The notes: a model not told the origin generated them from the letters alone. Positions 49,248 to 58,505 are shown, counted from the first letter of the stretch. The stretch: DNA of 64,000 nt from Mayfieldus sp038317345 (GCA_038317345.1 JBBQBH010000009.1:1-64000), one strand, 5' to 3'. A program made the numbers and translations.

Positions 49248-49690
49248 TCCTTCTTCACCTCGCCGACCTCGATGACGCGGCGCTCGTGCGTTCCAACGCC
49301 GATCGTGCGGTCGCCGTCGGTCACCTCGACGTCGAAGCGGAGCTTGCGTCCGTCGACCACTTCGCGCAGGTTCGAGCGCACCTGGCAGAGCGCCCCCTCG
49401 AGCGCGGCGGCGACGTGCTTGACGCAGATCTCGAAGCCAACCGTGGCCTTTCCCTGGGGAATGTTCTGGTAGCTGAGGACCGCCGTGGTTCGCTCCATCA
49501 CCGCAACCATGCCGGGAGTCGACAGCACGCTGGCGCCGATCGTGCCCCCGACGTCGGTGACCAGACGGCCCTCGACGGTGAACTCGTCGACCCGCTCCAG
49601 CCCGGGCTCCAGGGTTGCCTCGGTGGGGCGGTCGCTCTCCGGCACCACCTCGCTGATCGAGGCGAGCTTGCGCTGCGGGTTGCTCGACAT
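49244..49690 (-). CDS. Hotdog-fold thioesterase (FlK-like)
   Basis: The product has 148 residues. The pattern STPGMVAVMERTTAVLS, then GFEICVKHVAAA matches the FlK/fluoroacetyl-CoA-thioesterase type of hotdog proteins, in which Thr, Glu and His are the active-site residues (here T, E and H of those segments). Substrate unknown; probably an acyl-CoA. The ATG at 49690 is selected because the sequence upstream is atypical. It sits between the SDR and HMG-CoA-lyase genes in one operon. Confidence 0.8.
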   Translation of the reverse strand: MSSNPQRKLASISEVVPESDRPTEATLEPGLERVDEFTVEGRLVTDVGGTIGASVLSTPGMVAVMERTTAVLSYQNIPQGKATVGFEICVKHVAAALEGALCQVRSNLREVVDGRKLRFDVEVTDGDRTIGVGTHERRVIEVGEVKKD

Positions 49691-49721
49691 CAGGCGACCC
49701 GTTCGGTGATCGGGTGGAGCA

Positions 49722-50459
49722 TCAGACCATCCCCAGTCCGCCGCTGACGCCCAGCGTCTCGCCGGTGACGAAGGACGACTCCTCGGCGGCAAGGAAGGCG
49801 ACCGCGGCGGCGACCTCGTCCGGCTTTCCGAGCCGGCGCATCTGCGTCGCGCTCTTCATCGTCTCGATCAACTTCTCTCCCAACTCGCCCATCTGCTGCG
49901 CGCCCATCAGCAGGGGCGTCTCGATCGGACCCGGGGCAATCGAGTTGGCGGTGATCCCGTAGCGCGCGTTCTCACGCGCGATCACCTTCATGAACGCGAT
50001 CACCCCGCCCTTGGCCGCCGAGTACACGGCCGAGCCCTTGGAGCCGACCCGGCCGGCCTCCGACGAGATGCTGACGATGCGGCCGTAGCCGCTCTCCTGC
50101 ATCCCGGGCAGCGCCGCGTGAGTGCAGTTGAGGACGCCATTGAGGTTGACAGCCAGCACCCGCTCCCACATGTCGGGCGTGGTCTGGTTGAAGAAGCCGA
50201 ATTCGTCGGTGCCGGCATTGTTGACCAGCACGTCGAGGCCGCCCACCGACTCCACCGCTGCGCGCGCCGAGTCGTGGTCGGTGACGTCGAGCCTGACGGC
50301 GTGGCCGCCGATCTCGGCCGCGACCTTGGCGGCGCCGTCCTCGTCCAGGTCACCGACCCAGACCTCGGCGCCCTCGCCGGCGAGGCGGCGGGCAATCGCG
50401 GTGCCGATGCCCCCGGCTCCCCCGGTGACAAGGGCCTTGCGAGCTTCCAATCTGATCAC
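49722..50459 (-). CDS. Short-chain dehydrogenase/reductase (FabG-like)
   Basis: This 245-residue classical SDR has cofactor loop TGGAGGIGTAIA, the acidic residue after beta-2 (VGDLDEDG, favouring NAD), LVNNAGTDEFG, catalytic Ser in VSISSEAGR, and YSAAKGG for Tyr/Lys. The C-terminal PGPIETPL and the VTGETLGVSGGLGM tail are typical of 3-oxoacyl or 3-hydroxyacyl-CoA reductases. GTG 50459 precedes IRLEARKALVTGG. It is divergent from the F420:NADP oxidoreductase gene, and next to the thioesterase and HMG-CoA-lyase genes. Confidence 0.85.
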   Translation of the reverse strand: MIRLEARKALVTGGAGGIGTAIARRLAGEGAEVWVGDLDEDGAAKVAAEIGGHAVRLDVTDHDSARAAVESVGGLDVLVNNAGTDEFGFFNQTTPDMWERVLAVNLNGVLNCTHAALPGMQESGYGRIVSISSEAGRVGSKGSAVYSAAKGGVIAFMKVIARENARYGITANSIAPGPIETPLLMGAQQMGELGEKLIETMKSATQMRRLGKPDEVAAAVAFLAAEESSFVTGETLGVSGGLGMV

Positions 50460-50495
50460 GGCCGGAGCATACGGGGCGCTTACACTGGCGCGCCG

Positions 50496-51203
50496 ATGGC
50501 CCAAGCGAGCGATTCGACGCCTCCGATCCCAATCGTGGGCGGAACGGGCGCCTTCGGCTTCGGCCTGGCGCTGCGCTGGGCGACCGCAGGCGTTGCGGTC
50601 GTGATCGGATCGCGCAACGCTGAGCGCGCGACCGAAGCTGCGGCACGGCTGTCGGAGGCGGTACCGGAAGCGGAGGCCCAGGGGCTGGTCAACGAGGAGG
50701 CCGTACGCGGGGCGCCGGTCGTCTTTCTCACGGTCCCGTTCCGCGCCCAGTCCGAGAATCTGAACAACCTGCGGGGCGCGCTGGTCTCCGGCCAGCTGCT
50801 GGTCGACTGCACGGTGCCACTTGCCGCAGCGGTGAGTGGCAAGGCGACCCGTTCGCTCGGCGTCTGGCAGGGCTCCGCCGCCCAGCAGGCGCAGGAAATG
50901 GTGCCCGAGGGCGTGACGGTTGTCTCGGGGCTGCACACGGTCAGCGCTCCGGTCCTCGGCAACCTCGAGCATGAGCTCGACGAGGACGTGCTGCTCTGCG
51001 GCGATCGCAAGGCGGACAAGGCGACGGTGGCGCGATTGGTGGAGTTGATTCCGGGGTTGAGAGCGGTCAACGCCGGCGCACTGGAGACCGCCCGTATCGT
51101 CGAGCAGCTGACGCCGCTTCTGATCTCGATCAACAGCCGCTACAAGACGCACGCCGGGATTCGCATCACCGGCATCCCCGACGCGGACCACTGGGCCGAG
51201 TGA
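50496..51203 (+). CDS. F420:NADP oxidoreductase
   Basis: This 235-residue protein moves hydride between coenzyme F420 and NADP. The Rossmann start is PIVGGTGAFGFGLALR, then VIGSRNAERA binds the NADP phosphate. VNEEAVRGAPVVFLTVPF, DCTVPL and SGLHTVSAPVLGNL are family phrases. The C-terminus GIRITGI is also typical. It opens the F420 gene cluster; four bases separate it from cofD. ATG 50496. Confidence 0.85.
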   Translation: MAQASDSTPPIPIVGGTGAFGFGLALRWATAGVAVVIGSRNAERATEAAARLSEAVPEAEAQGLVNEEAVRGAPVVFLTVPFRAQSENLNNLRGALVSGQLLVDCTVPLAAAVSGKATRSLGVWQGSAAQQAQEMVPEGVTVVSGLHTVSAPVLGNLEHELDEDVLLCGDRKADKATVARLVELIPGLRAVNAGALETARIVEQLTPLLISINSRYKTHAGIRITGIPDADHWAE

Positions 51204-51207
51204 ACCG

Positions 51208-52134
51208 ATGAAGGTCGCACTGCTTGCCGGTGGTACCGGTGGCGCCAAGCTGGCCGCCGGAATGCAGGCGCGAATCGGCACCGATCTCTCGGTGATCGCC
51301 AACACCGGCGACGATATCGAGACGCTCGGGGTGCACGTCTCGCCCGACCCCGACCTGATCACCTACTGGCTTTCGGGCGACATCGACGAGCAGCGGGGCT
51401 GGGGAATCCGCGACGACAGCACCGTGGTCTTCGAGCGATTGGTGCAGCTCGGTGCGCCGGATTGGTTCACGCTCACCGACCGCGACCTCGCCGCCTGCCT
51501 CTACCGGCATCACTTCCTCGCCGAGGGAGGCCGGCTCACCGCGGCCCAGGAGCAGATTGTCCGCGCCGTCGGGGTCAAGGCGACTGTGCTTCCGATGTGC
51601 GAGCAGCCGGTCCGCACGCGGGTGCAGACCCCGGCCGGCTGGAGCGACGTGCAGGAGTTCCTGATCCTCGATCGCTCCCAGCCGCAGATCGAAGACGTCA
51701 AATTGGACGGGATCTCCTCCGCCAGACCGACCGCCGAGGTCGCCAACGCGATTGCCGCCGCCGAGCTGATCGTGATCGGCCCTTCCAACCCGGTGATCAG
51801 CATCGGGCCGATCCTCGCCGTCCCCGGGATACGCGAGGCGATCATGACCGCGACGGCGCCGGTGGTCGCGGTGAGCCCGTTCGTCGGGGGCCGGGTGGTC
51901 AAGGGCCCCACGGCCGAGTTCATGCGTGCGGTCGGCCGCCCGACGACCGCGGCCGGGGTGGCCGGGCTCTACGAGGGGCTCCTGGACGGCATGGTGGTCG
52001 ACATCGGAGACCCGGATCCTCCGCCGGAGGAGTTGCAGACGCTCGTCGCTCCGATCCTCATGGACACGGCGAAGGCGCGAAAGCGCGTGGCCCGGGTCGT
52101 GCTCGGCTTCGGCGCTAGCCTCGCCAGAGGATGA
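51208..52134 (+). CDS. cofD: 2-phospho-L-lactate transferase family (CofD/FbiA)
   Basis: This 308-residue enzyme joins a 3-carbon phosphoenol/lactyl guanylate donor to FO, giving F420-0 or dehydro-F420-0. The family start VALLAGGTGGAKLAAGM is present, with NTGDDIETLGVHVSPDPD, DLAACLYRHHFL and VIGPSNPVISIGPILAVPG. In mycobacteria FbiA uses phosphoenolpyruvate-derived donor; whether lactate is used here cannot be read. It follows the oxidoreductase by four bases and is upstream of cofC and cofE. Confidence 0.92.
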   Translation: MKVALLAGGTGGAKLAAGMQARIGTDLSVIANTGDDIETLGVHVSPDPDLITYWLSGDIDEQRGWGIRDDSTVVFERLVQLGAPDWFTLTDRDLAACLYRHHFLAEGGRLTAAQEQIVRAVGVKATVLPMCEQPVRTRVQTPAGWSDVQEFLILDRSQPQIEDVKLDGISSARPTAEVANAIAAAELIVIGPSNPVISIGPILAVPGIREAIMTATAPVVAVSPFVGGRVVKGPTAEFMRAVGRPTTAAGVAGLYEGLLDGMVVDIGDPDPPPEELQTLVAPILMDTAKARKRVARVVLGFGASLARG

Positions 52135-52200
52135 GCCCAGAGATCATCCGAAAACTCGCGTGTGCGGCCGGCGCCGCCAGGCGTGCGCGGGGGTTTTTGG

Positions 52201-52848
52201 ATGGTCTCTAAGGCCACCGCGGTGCTTCCGGTGAAGCGCTTCGACGCCGCCAAGCAGCGGCTGGGCGTCGGGATCGACGAGGAACGCCGCCATGCGCTGG
52301 TCGCCGCGATGCTCCAGGACGTGCTCGAGGCGGTCGGCGCGGCGCGAATGATCGAGCGGACGATCGTCGTCAGCGGCGAGCCCGCCGCCCAGCAGATCGC
52401 CCACGATCTTGGCGCCGACCCGATCGCGGACCCCGACGACCGGGGACACCCCGAAGCCGCCCTGATTGGGATCGGTGAAGCGCAGGCCGCCGGCGCGTCC
52501 TGCGTGGTGGTGGTGCCCGGCGACTGCCCACTGCTCGACCCGCGCGACCTCGACCGCCTGCTCACCGCAGTGCCGGACCCCTATGTGGCGATCGTCCCCG
52601 ACCGCCACGGGATCGGCACCAACGCCCTGCTGCTGTGCCCCCCGAACGCGATCCGCCCGGCGTTCGGCGAGGGAAGCTGCGAGCGCCATCTCGAAGCCGC
52701 CCGGGCGGCAGGTCTTCCACACGGGGTCGAGCGCTTGGAATCGCTCGCCCTCGACCTCGACACGCCAGCCGACCTGGTCGCCTTGACGACGACACTCGAA
52801 GCGGCCCGTGGGCGGGCCGCCCACACGGCTCGGGTGCTGGGACTGTGA
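52201..52848 (+). CDS. cofC: Phospholactate/PEP guanylyltransferase (CofC/FbiD)
   Basis: The product has 215 residues. It activates 2-phospholactate or phosphoenolpyruvate with GTP for CofD. The MobA-like nucleotidyltransferase core has the start VLPVKRFDAAKQRL, VVVPGDCPLLDPRDL with metal-binding Asp, and IVPDRHGIGTNALLL. The ATG at 52201 precedes VSKATAVLPVK. Position between cofD and cofE is consistent with the pathway. Confidence 0.9.
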   Translation: MVSKATAVLPVKRFDAAKQRLGVGIDEERRHALVAAMLQDVLEAVGAARMIERTIVVSGEPAAQQIAHDLGADPIADPDDRGHPEAALIGIGEAQAAGASCVVVVPGDCPLLDPRDLDRLLTAVPDPYVAIVPDRHGIGTNALLLCPPNAIRPAFGEGSCERHLEAARAAGLPHGVERLESLALDLDTPADLVALTTTLEAARGRAAHTARVLGL

Positions 52849-52903
52849 GCGCGAGGCTCTACCAAGGAGCCTGGTGTTGGGCCGAGCGCGAACCGAGGGT
52901 GCT

Positions 52904-53653
52904 GTGAGCGCGACGGAGCTGCGCGTATTGCCGGTCGAGGGGCTGCCCGAGATCGAACAAGGCGACCGGCTGGGGGAGCTGATCGCCGCCCGGGCGGACC
53001 TCGAGCAGGGTGACGTCGTGGTGGTCTCGCAGAAGGTGGTCTCGAAGGCGGAAAGCCGCGTGGTGCAGCTTTCCGAGGTCAAACCCTCCGAGCGCGCTCA
53101 GCAGCTCGCGGCCGAGCTGGGCAAGGACCCGGCGATCGTGCAGCTGGTACTCGACGAGTGCCGCGCTGTGATCCGCGCCGAGCGCGGCGTGCTGATCTGC
53201 GAAACGCGACATGGGCTGGTCTGCGCGAATGCCGGAGTCGACACATCGAACGTCCCGGTGGGCTCCGCCTCGCTGCTGCCGCTGGACCCAAATGCATCGG
53301 CCCGGCAAATCCGGGCCCAGCTCACGGAGTCGTGCGGCGAGTCGGTCGCCGTGGTGGTCTCGGACAGCTTCGGCCGGGCGTGGCGGCTGGGGCAATGCGA
53401 GGTGGCGATCGGCTGCGCCGGCCTGCGCCCGCTCGACGACTGGCGCGGACGCGCCGACGCGGGTGGCAGCACGCTGACGGCGACTGCGATCGCGGTCGCC
53501 GACGAGGCGGCGGCGGCAGCCGACCTGGTCCGCGACAAGGCCAGCGGCGTTCCGGCGGCGATCGTGCGGGGCCTTGAGCGCCAGGTGACCGAAGAAGACG
53601 GTCCGGGGGCCGCGGCGCTGCGACGCCCCCGCGAGCAGGACCTTTTCCGTTAG
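52904..53653 (+). CDS. cofE: Coenzyme F420-0:L-glutamate ligase (CofE)
   Basis: The product has 249 residues. It adds glutamate residues to F420-0 using GTP. CofE features: GDVVVVSQKVVSKAE, LICETRHGLVCANAGVD, and VVSDSFGRAWRLGQCEVAIG. The length fits single-domain CofE. Actinobacterial FbiB carries an extra C-terminal FMN domain that reduces dehydro-F420; that part is absent here. GTG 52904 with GAGGG upstream. The 3' end overlaps the convergent cupin gene by four bases. Confidence 0.9.
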   Translation: MSATELRVLPVEGLPEIEQGDRLGELIAARADLEQGDVVVVSQKVVSKAESRVVQLSEVKPSERAQQLAAELGKDPAIVQLVLDECRAVIRAERGVLICETRHGLVCANAGVDTSNVPVGSASLLPLDPNASARQIRAQLTESCGESVAVVVSDSFGRAWRLGQCEVAIGCAGLRPLDDWRGRADAGGSTLTATAIAVADEAAAAADLVRDKASGVPAAIVRGLERQVTEEDGPGAAALRRPREQDLFR

Positions 53654-54075
53654 GGGGTCGACTCGGCGGTTTGCGCTTCTTCTTTGCCCATCGGAGGTAG
53701 CGAGCCGCCCTCCTCGGTCCACTCCGGCGGCTCATACACCCGGCCCGGCATTCCACCGAGAACGAGGATGCGGGCGCCCTCGTCGCCGGTGAGCAGCTTG
53801 CGCTTCTGGCCGGGGCCGACGCGCGCGAAGACCCCGGGCTCGAGATCGAACTGCTCCTCCCCGACCTGAAGCGTCGCTCGGCCGCCGAGCGTCAGGTAGA
53901 CCTCCTCCTGCGCGTCGTGGGAGTGATCGTGGGAGGGGTACATCGAGAAGTCGGGCGGCAGCTCCATCACCTGCATCCCGAACGAGGTCACGCCGAGCCC
54001 GGCGCGAACGCGGCGCATTCCGCCGCCGAATATTGCGTCGAACTCCTCCAGCCTCTTTACCGTTACGTCAGCCAT
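53650..54075 (-). CDS. Cupin-domain protein
   Basis: The product has 141 residues. The cupin motif is YPSHDHSHDAQEEVYLTLGGRATLQ with metal-binding histidines and Glu, followed by GVFARVGPGQKRKLL. Small cupins of this type bind metal and may have dioxygenase, isomerase or sensing roles; none can be assigned. It overlaps the alcohol dehydrogenase gene end by eight bases. Confidence 0.8.
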   Translation of the reverse strand: MADVTVKRLEEFDAIFGGGMRRVRAGLGVTSFGMQVMELPPDFSMYPSHDHSHDAQEEVYLTLGGRATLQVGEEQFDLEPGVFARVGPGQKRKLLTGDEGARILVLGGMPGRVYEPPEWTEEGGSLPPMGKEEAQTAESTP

Positions 54076-55063
54076 CGCTGATCTGCAAAACCGCTGCTCC
54101 CTCAAGCCTACCGGCGCGTAGGTCGTCGAGCGCAGTGTTGGCCTCCTGCAACGGATAGGGCTGGACTTCCGTGCGGATCGGAACCTGCGGCGCCAGCTCA
54201 AGGAATTCCTCGCCGTCCTGGCGCGTCAGGTTCGCGACCGAGCGCATGTTTCGCTCACCCCAGAGAATCTCGTAGGGAAAAGCCGGAATGTCGCTCATGT
54301 GGATTCCCGCTGAGACGATCACCGCTCCCTTGGCGCTGGCGCGCAGCGCAACCGGCATCAGCGGGCCGACCGGGGCGAAGACGATCGCCGCATCGAAGGG
54401 CTCGGGTGGATCGTCATCCGACGCACCCGCCCACTCCGCCCCGAGCCCGCGAGCGAAATCCTGCCCCTCGGTATCGCCGGCGCGGGTGAAGGCGAACACG
54501 CGCCTTCCCTGATGGACCGCGACCTGGCAGATGATGTGGGCGGAGGCTCCAAAGCCGTAGAAGCCGATCCGCTCCGCGTGCTCGCCGCAGAGGCGAAGCG
54601 CCCGGTAGCCGATCAGTCCGGAACAGAGAAGCGGCGCCGCGTGGAGGTCGGAATAACCCTCGGGGATCGGAAAGCAAAAGCGCTCGTCGGCGACGGCCGC
54701 CTCGGCGTAGCCGCCGTCGATGTCATAGCCGGTGAAGCGGGCGTTGTCGCAGAGGTTCTCGCGCCCGGAGCGACAGAAGCGGCAGGTGCCATCTACCCAG
54801 CCGAGCCAGGGGATTCCGATCCGGTCGCCGACCCCAAAACGCGTAGCGCCCTCCCCCAGCTCGTCCACCGTGCCGACGATCTGATGCCCCAGCACCAGCG
54901 GCAGCTTCGGCTCGGTCAGGTCGCCGTCGAAGATGTGCAGATCGGTGCGGCAGACGGCGCAAGTGTGGACGCGGACCCGAAGCTGGCCGGGACCCGGCTC
55001 GAGGACCGGGAGGTCGGCCTGGCGCAGTGGCTGGCCCTGCTGCTCGAGCACCATCGCGTCCAT
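54068..55063 (-). CDS. Zinc-dependent alcohol dehydrogenase
   Basis: This 331-residue MDR-type alcohol dehydrogenase has a catalytic zinc site at CAVCRTDLH and GHQIVG. The structural-zinc loop is GTCRFCRSGRENLC, and the coenzyme region lies around residues 160-230 (YGFGASAHIICQVAVHQG). The subgroup with 'FTGYDIDGGYAE' resembles AdhA/zinc-binding dehydrogenases of actinobacteria. Substrate is probably a primary alcohol or aldehyde. ATG 55063 or ATG 55054 may start it. It is followed by the cupin gene. Confidence 0.88.
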   Translation of the reverse strand: MDAMVLEQQGQPLRQADLPVLEPGPGQLRVRVHTCAVCRTDLHIFDGDLTEPKLPLVLGHQIVGTVDELGEGATRFGVGDRIGIPWLGWVDGTCRFCRSGRENLCDNARFTGYDIDGGYAEAAVADERFCFPIPEGYSDLHAAPLLCSGLIGYRALRLCGEHAERIGFYGFGASAHIICQVAVHQGRRVFAFTRAGDTEGQDFARGLGAEWAGASDDDPPEPFDAAIVFAPVGPLMPVALRASAKGAVIVSAGIHMSDIPAFPYEILWGERNMRSVANLTRQDGEEFLELAPQVPIRTEVQPYPLQEANTALDDLRAGRLEGAAVLQISDG

Positions 55064-55113
55064 GAAATTGATTGTCGCGGCAATCGCCGATCGCCGCGGA
55101 CCGAAACCCCGGG

Positions 55114-55305
55114 CTAGCTGCCCTTGTCTCCCGCTTCCCGCTCGGTGCGCACGACAACGCTCGGGTGCCCGCCGTACAACCGCTCCACCGCCCGCCGCTC
55201 CATCTCACGTGGCGACTCGCGATCGGGCTGCTTTGGTCTCTCCTTGTGACTCCGGCCCGCGAACAGGTCGAGCAGTCGCTCCTCTATGCGGATTGCGTCG
55301 CCCAT
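55114..55305 (-). CDS. Small charged hypothetical protein
   Basis: The product has 63 residues, highly charged: GDAIRIEERLLDLFAGRS, then a run of Arg/Glu residues and GGHPSVVVRTEREAGD. AAGGAAC eight bases before the ATG gives support as a real gene. No family recognised; possibly a small regulatory protein. Alone between alcohol dehydrogenase and FO synthase. Confidence 0.55.
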   Translation of the reverse strand: MGDAIRIEERLLDLFAGRSHKERPKQPDRESPREMERRAVERLYGGHPSVVVRTEREAGDKGS

Positions 55306-55413
55306 ACTCGGTTCCTTCCCTCTGGTGCCGCCTCATAAAAGAGACTGCGCTGCTCCCAGCATAAACCCGCATTTTGCGATCGGGTTAAGGGATTGGACGG
55401 CTAGGCGTCTGGG

Positions 55414-57681
55414 CTAGTACCGCTCGATGATCTCGTACAGCGTCGTGCGCTGGGCCGGCTGCCGTCCCGCGGCCCGCGCCGCCTCGATCAGCTGCTGGGG
55501 CTCCAGCCGTACACCATGGTGAGAGCCCGCCATCCGCGAGATGTTCTCCTCCATCAGCGTGCCGCCGAGGTCGTTGACCCCCCAGCGCAGGCTCTCGGTC
55601 GCCGCCTCCAATCCCATCTTCACCCAGCTCGCCTGAAGGTTGGTGATCGTGCGGCCGAGCGCCAAACGGAAGGCGGCGGTGTGCTTGAGATTCTCGTCGC
55701 GTCCGATCTCCTCGATTCCGTGGGTGCGGCCTAGCAGCGTCTGGAAGGGGATGAAGCTGAGCGGCACGAATTCGGTGATGCCCCCAGTTCGCTCCTGGAG
55801 CGACCGCACGACCCGCATGTGGCGGGCCAGCTCGCGTGGCTCCTCGATGTGGCCGAACATCACGGTCGAGGTGGAGCGCAATCCGACCCGATGCGAGGCC
55901 TCGATGATCCGCACCCAGCGCTCGACCGGCAGCTTGTTCGGGGAGATCCGCTGGCGCACCCCGTCGTCGAGAACCTCGGCGGCGGTGCCCGGCGTCGACC
56001 CCAGCCCACACTCGATCAGGTACTCGAACACCGACTCCGGTTCACGGCCGGATCGCTCGCACATGAATTCGATCTCCATCGGGGAGTAGGCGTGCAGGTG
56101 GACCTGCGGCGCCACCTGCTTGACGAGGCGCAGCCAGCGCCCGTAGTCCTCGAGCGTGTATTCGGGATGGATGCCGGCCTGCATGCAGATCTCGGTGACG
56201 CCGAACTCGACCGCCTCCTCCACCCTGGCGACGAAGTCCTCTTCCTCCACGTGGTAGGCGTCGGGCGAGCGCTTGCCCTGGCCGAAGCCGCAGAACGCGC
56301 ATCCGACGATGCAGATGTTGGTGAAGTTGATGTTTCGGTTGACGACAAAGGTCGCTTGCTCCCCGGCAAGCTCGTCCCGCAGCTCGTCGGCGGCGGCGCG
56401 CATCTCCTCGATCACCTCCGGCCGGGTCTCGGCGAACAGCGCCGTCAGCTCATCCTCTGAAAGCTCCCTGCCTTCCCGGCCCTTGGCGATCGCCTTCGGC
56501 GCCAGACCGGGTTCCAGGACCTCCTCGCGGCGCCGGCCCGATCCGCGACGCGGGATGAAGCTCCAGTACTTCAGCTTCACCAGGTCCAACACCCCCTGCT
56601 CCATCCAGTCTGGCTCGAGGTATTGCGGGTAGACGCAGAGGCGCTCGGTGAGCGCGAAGCCGCGCGGCGCAAGCTCCTTTCGCACCTGGTGGGGGCTGGG
56701 AAAGGCGTGCTCGGGAGAGATGTGGTCGCCGTTTGCCGACAGGCCGCCGAGGTCGGTCGCGCCGGCTTCGACCAGCTCGGTCCACCAATCGGAGAGGTTC
56801 GGCGGCACCTGAATCCCCACCTCCGGCATCAAACGCGTGCATTCGCGGATCAACCGCTTCATGTCATCGATCGAAATCGGCGTGGCCCACTCCGGAGGGG
56901 CGGGCGGGTCCGCCTCCGCTACCTGTGGAGCATCGAGATTCGGTGCCATAGCGTCGGGCGGAGCGGGCGACGAGGTCGCGGAGGGGGATCCGCCCGCCCA
57001 TCTCGCGCGCGCCGCCTCGTCGGCGATATCGGCGACCTCTCTGCCGTAGTACCGCGGATGCGCGACGTAGTTTTGGAGGATCACCTCCTGGATATGGCCG
57101 TGGCGGGCCTGCAGCTCGGCGAGCGCTTCCAGCGACGCGATCCGCTCCTCCTCGGTCTCGCCGATCCCGACCAGGATCCCGCTCGTGAACGGGATCCGCA
57201 GCTCGCCGGCAGCGTCGATCATCTCCAGCCGCCTTGCCGGGTGCTTGGTCGGAGAGCCGGCGTGGACTGTTTCCATCAACCTCTCCGCCACTGATTCCAG
57301 CATCAGCCCCTGGGAGGCGGCGGCCTCGCGAACCCGCAGCAGGTCGCCGCGGTCGAGAACCCCGACATTGGTATGGGGAAGCAGGCCTCGGTCGAGTGCC
57401 CGCTCGCAGGCCCAGACGACGTAGGAGGTGAAGTCCTCGTGCCCCCAGGAGCGCAGGCGGGCCGCGACCTCCTCGTTTACCTCCGGCCGCTCGCCGGTGA
57501 GGACGAGCAGCTCCTTGCAGTTGTGTCGCAGCGCCTCATCGAGACGCTGCTCGACCTCTTCAGGCGCATAGATGTGGGCGCGGTGGGTGGCAAACGCGCA
57601 GTACTTGCAGTAGCACTGGCAAGTGCGAGAGAGCGACAGCGTGTAGTTGCGCGAAAAGGTGACCCGGCGCACACCAGGCAC
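55414..57681 (-). CDS. fbiC: FO synthase, fused CofG-CofH (FbiC)
   Basis: The product has 755 residues with two radical-SAM halves. N-terminal CofG-type cluster motif is CQCYCKYC (CxxxCxxC) with HTNVGVL and GIGETEEERIASL. C-terminal CofH-type is CIVGCAFC with GVTEICMQAGIHPEY and YTLEDYGRW. Together they convert tyrosine and a ribityl pyrimidine into FO, the F420 chromophore. Fusion is the actinobacterial form, contrasting with separate cofG and cofH in archaea. GTG 57681. It is separated from the cofDCE cluster by about 1.8 kb on the opposite strand. Confidence 0.95.
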   Translation of the reverse strand: MPGVRRVTFSRNYTLSLSRTCQCYCKYCAFATHRAHIYAPEEVEQRLDEALRHNCKELLVLTGERPEVNEEVAARLRSWGHEDFTSYVVWACERALDRGLLPHTNVGVLDRGDLLRVREAAASQGLMLESVAERLMETVHAGSPTKHPARRLEMIDAAGELRIPFTSGILVGIGETEEERIASLEALAELQARHGHIQEVILQNYVAHPRYYGREVADIADEAARARWAGGSPSATSSPAPPDAMAPNLDAPQVAEADPPAPPEWATPISIDDMKRLIRECTRLMPEVGIQVPPNLSDWWTELVEAGATDLGGLSANGDHISPEHAFPSPHQVRKELAPRGFALTERLCVYPQYLEPDWMEQGVLDLVKLKYWSFIPRRGSGRRREEVLEPGLAPKAIAKGREGRELSEDELTALFAETRPEVIEEMRAAADELRDELAGEQATFVVNRNINFTNICIVGCAFCGFGQGKRSPDAYHVEEEDFVARVEEAVEFGVTEICMQAGIHPEYTLEDYGRWLRLVKQVAPQVHLHAYSPMEIEFMCERSGREPESVFEYLIECGLGSTPGTAAEVLDDGVRQRISPNKLPVERWVRIIEASHRVGLRSTSTVMFGHIEEPRELARHMRVVRSLQERTGGITEFVPLSFIPFQTLLGRTHGIEEIGRDENLKHTAAFRLALGRTITNLQASWVKMGLEAATESLRWGVNDLGGTLMEENISRMAGSHHGVRLEPQQLIEAARAAGRQPAQRTTLYEIIERY

Positions 57682-57722
57682 GCTAGCGCACGGTTGACGC
57701 CGTCCAGCTTTGGGCTAGCCGG

Positions 57723-58469
57723 CTAGGAACCGGAGCCGCTCGGCTTGCCGCCCTGGCCCGGAATCGGTGGCGTGGCCTTCTCCCCCGCCTCGATCACGAA
57801 CTTGAACAGCACGGCGCCGATCAAAGCGGCGACCAGTGGGCCCAGCACATATGGCCAGACGCCACCCCAGTGGTTGCTGACCAGCGCCGGTCCGAACCAG
57901 CGGGCCGGGTTAAGCGAGCCACCGGTAAGCGGTCCCGTGACCATCACAGCAAAGCCCAGAGTGGTGCCGACGCCTAATGGAGCCCATTCCTTCGCCGAGC
58001 GCGTTCCGAGCGCCACGACCAGCACCGCCAGGACCAACACCAGGGCGCCGATGCCCTCAACGATGAAGCCCTGGAGGTTCGAGCCGAGCAGCGTGCTGAC
58101 CTGGACGGCGCCGTAGTGACCGGCCCGCCCCTCGTCGACCAGCAGGGCCTTGGTCAGCAGCGCACCGAGCACGGCGCCGGACAGCTGGGCAAGGATGTAG
58201 ATCACGGCGTCGATCGGGTCGATCTTGCGGATCGCCGCAACCGCAACGGTCACCGCGGGGTTGAAGTGGCCCCCACTGACACCGCCGAAAATCAAAATCA
58301 GTCCGAAAAGCAGAAACGCGTGGACGAGACCGATGACGGCGAAGTCCGAACCGAACTGCGCCTGGTTGCCGGTCGCCACGAACAGGGTGACCGCGCTGGT
58401 GATGAAGAAGACCAGAAATAGGGTGCCGACTAGCTCAGCGATGTACGCAGCGAGTCCTCGATCCTGCAC
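57723..58469 (-). CDS. Aquaporin/MIP channel
   Basis: This 248-residue six-helix channel protein has both NPA boxes: GGHFNPAVTVAVA and SLNPARWFGPAL. The N-terminal AELVGTLFLVFF is typical. Water or small-neutral-solute permeability is expected; the aromatic/arginine filter favours neither decisively, although the second box's NPAR is standard. ATG 58469. Its start lies 36 bases from the end of the metallophosphoesterase gene, same strand. Confidence 0.9.
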   Translation of the reverse strand: MQDRGLAAYIAELVGTLFLVFFITSAVTLFVATGNQAQFGSDFAVIGLVHAFLLFGLILIFGGVSGGHFNPAVTVAVAAIRKIDPIDAVIYILAQLSGAVLGALLTKALLVDEGRAGHYGAVQVSTLLGSNLQGFIVEGIGALVLVLAVLVVALGTRSAKEWAPLGVGTTLGFAVMVTGPLTGGSLNPARWFGPALVSNHWGGVWPYVLGPLVAALIGAVLFKFVIEAGEKATPPIPGQGGKPSGSGS

Positions 58470-58505
58470 AGCGTCGAACCTCCTCGGTTGAATGCCGGCG
58501 GCAGT

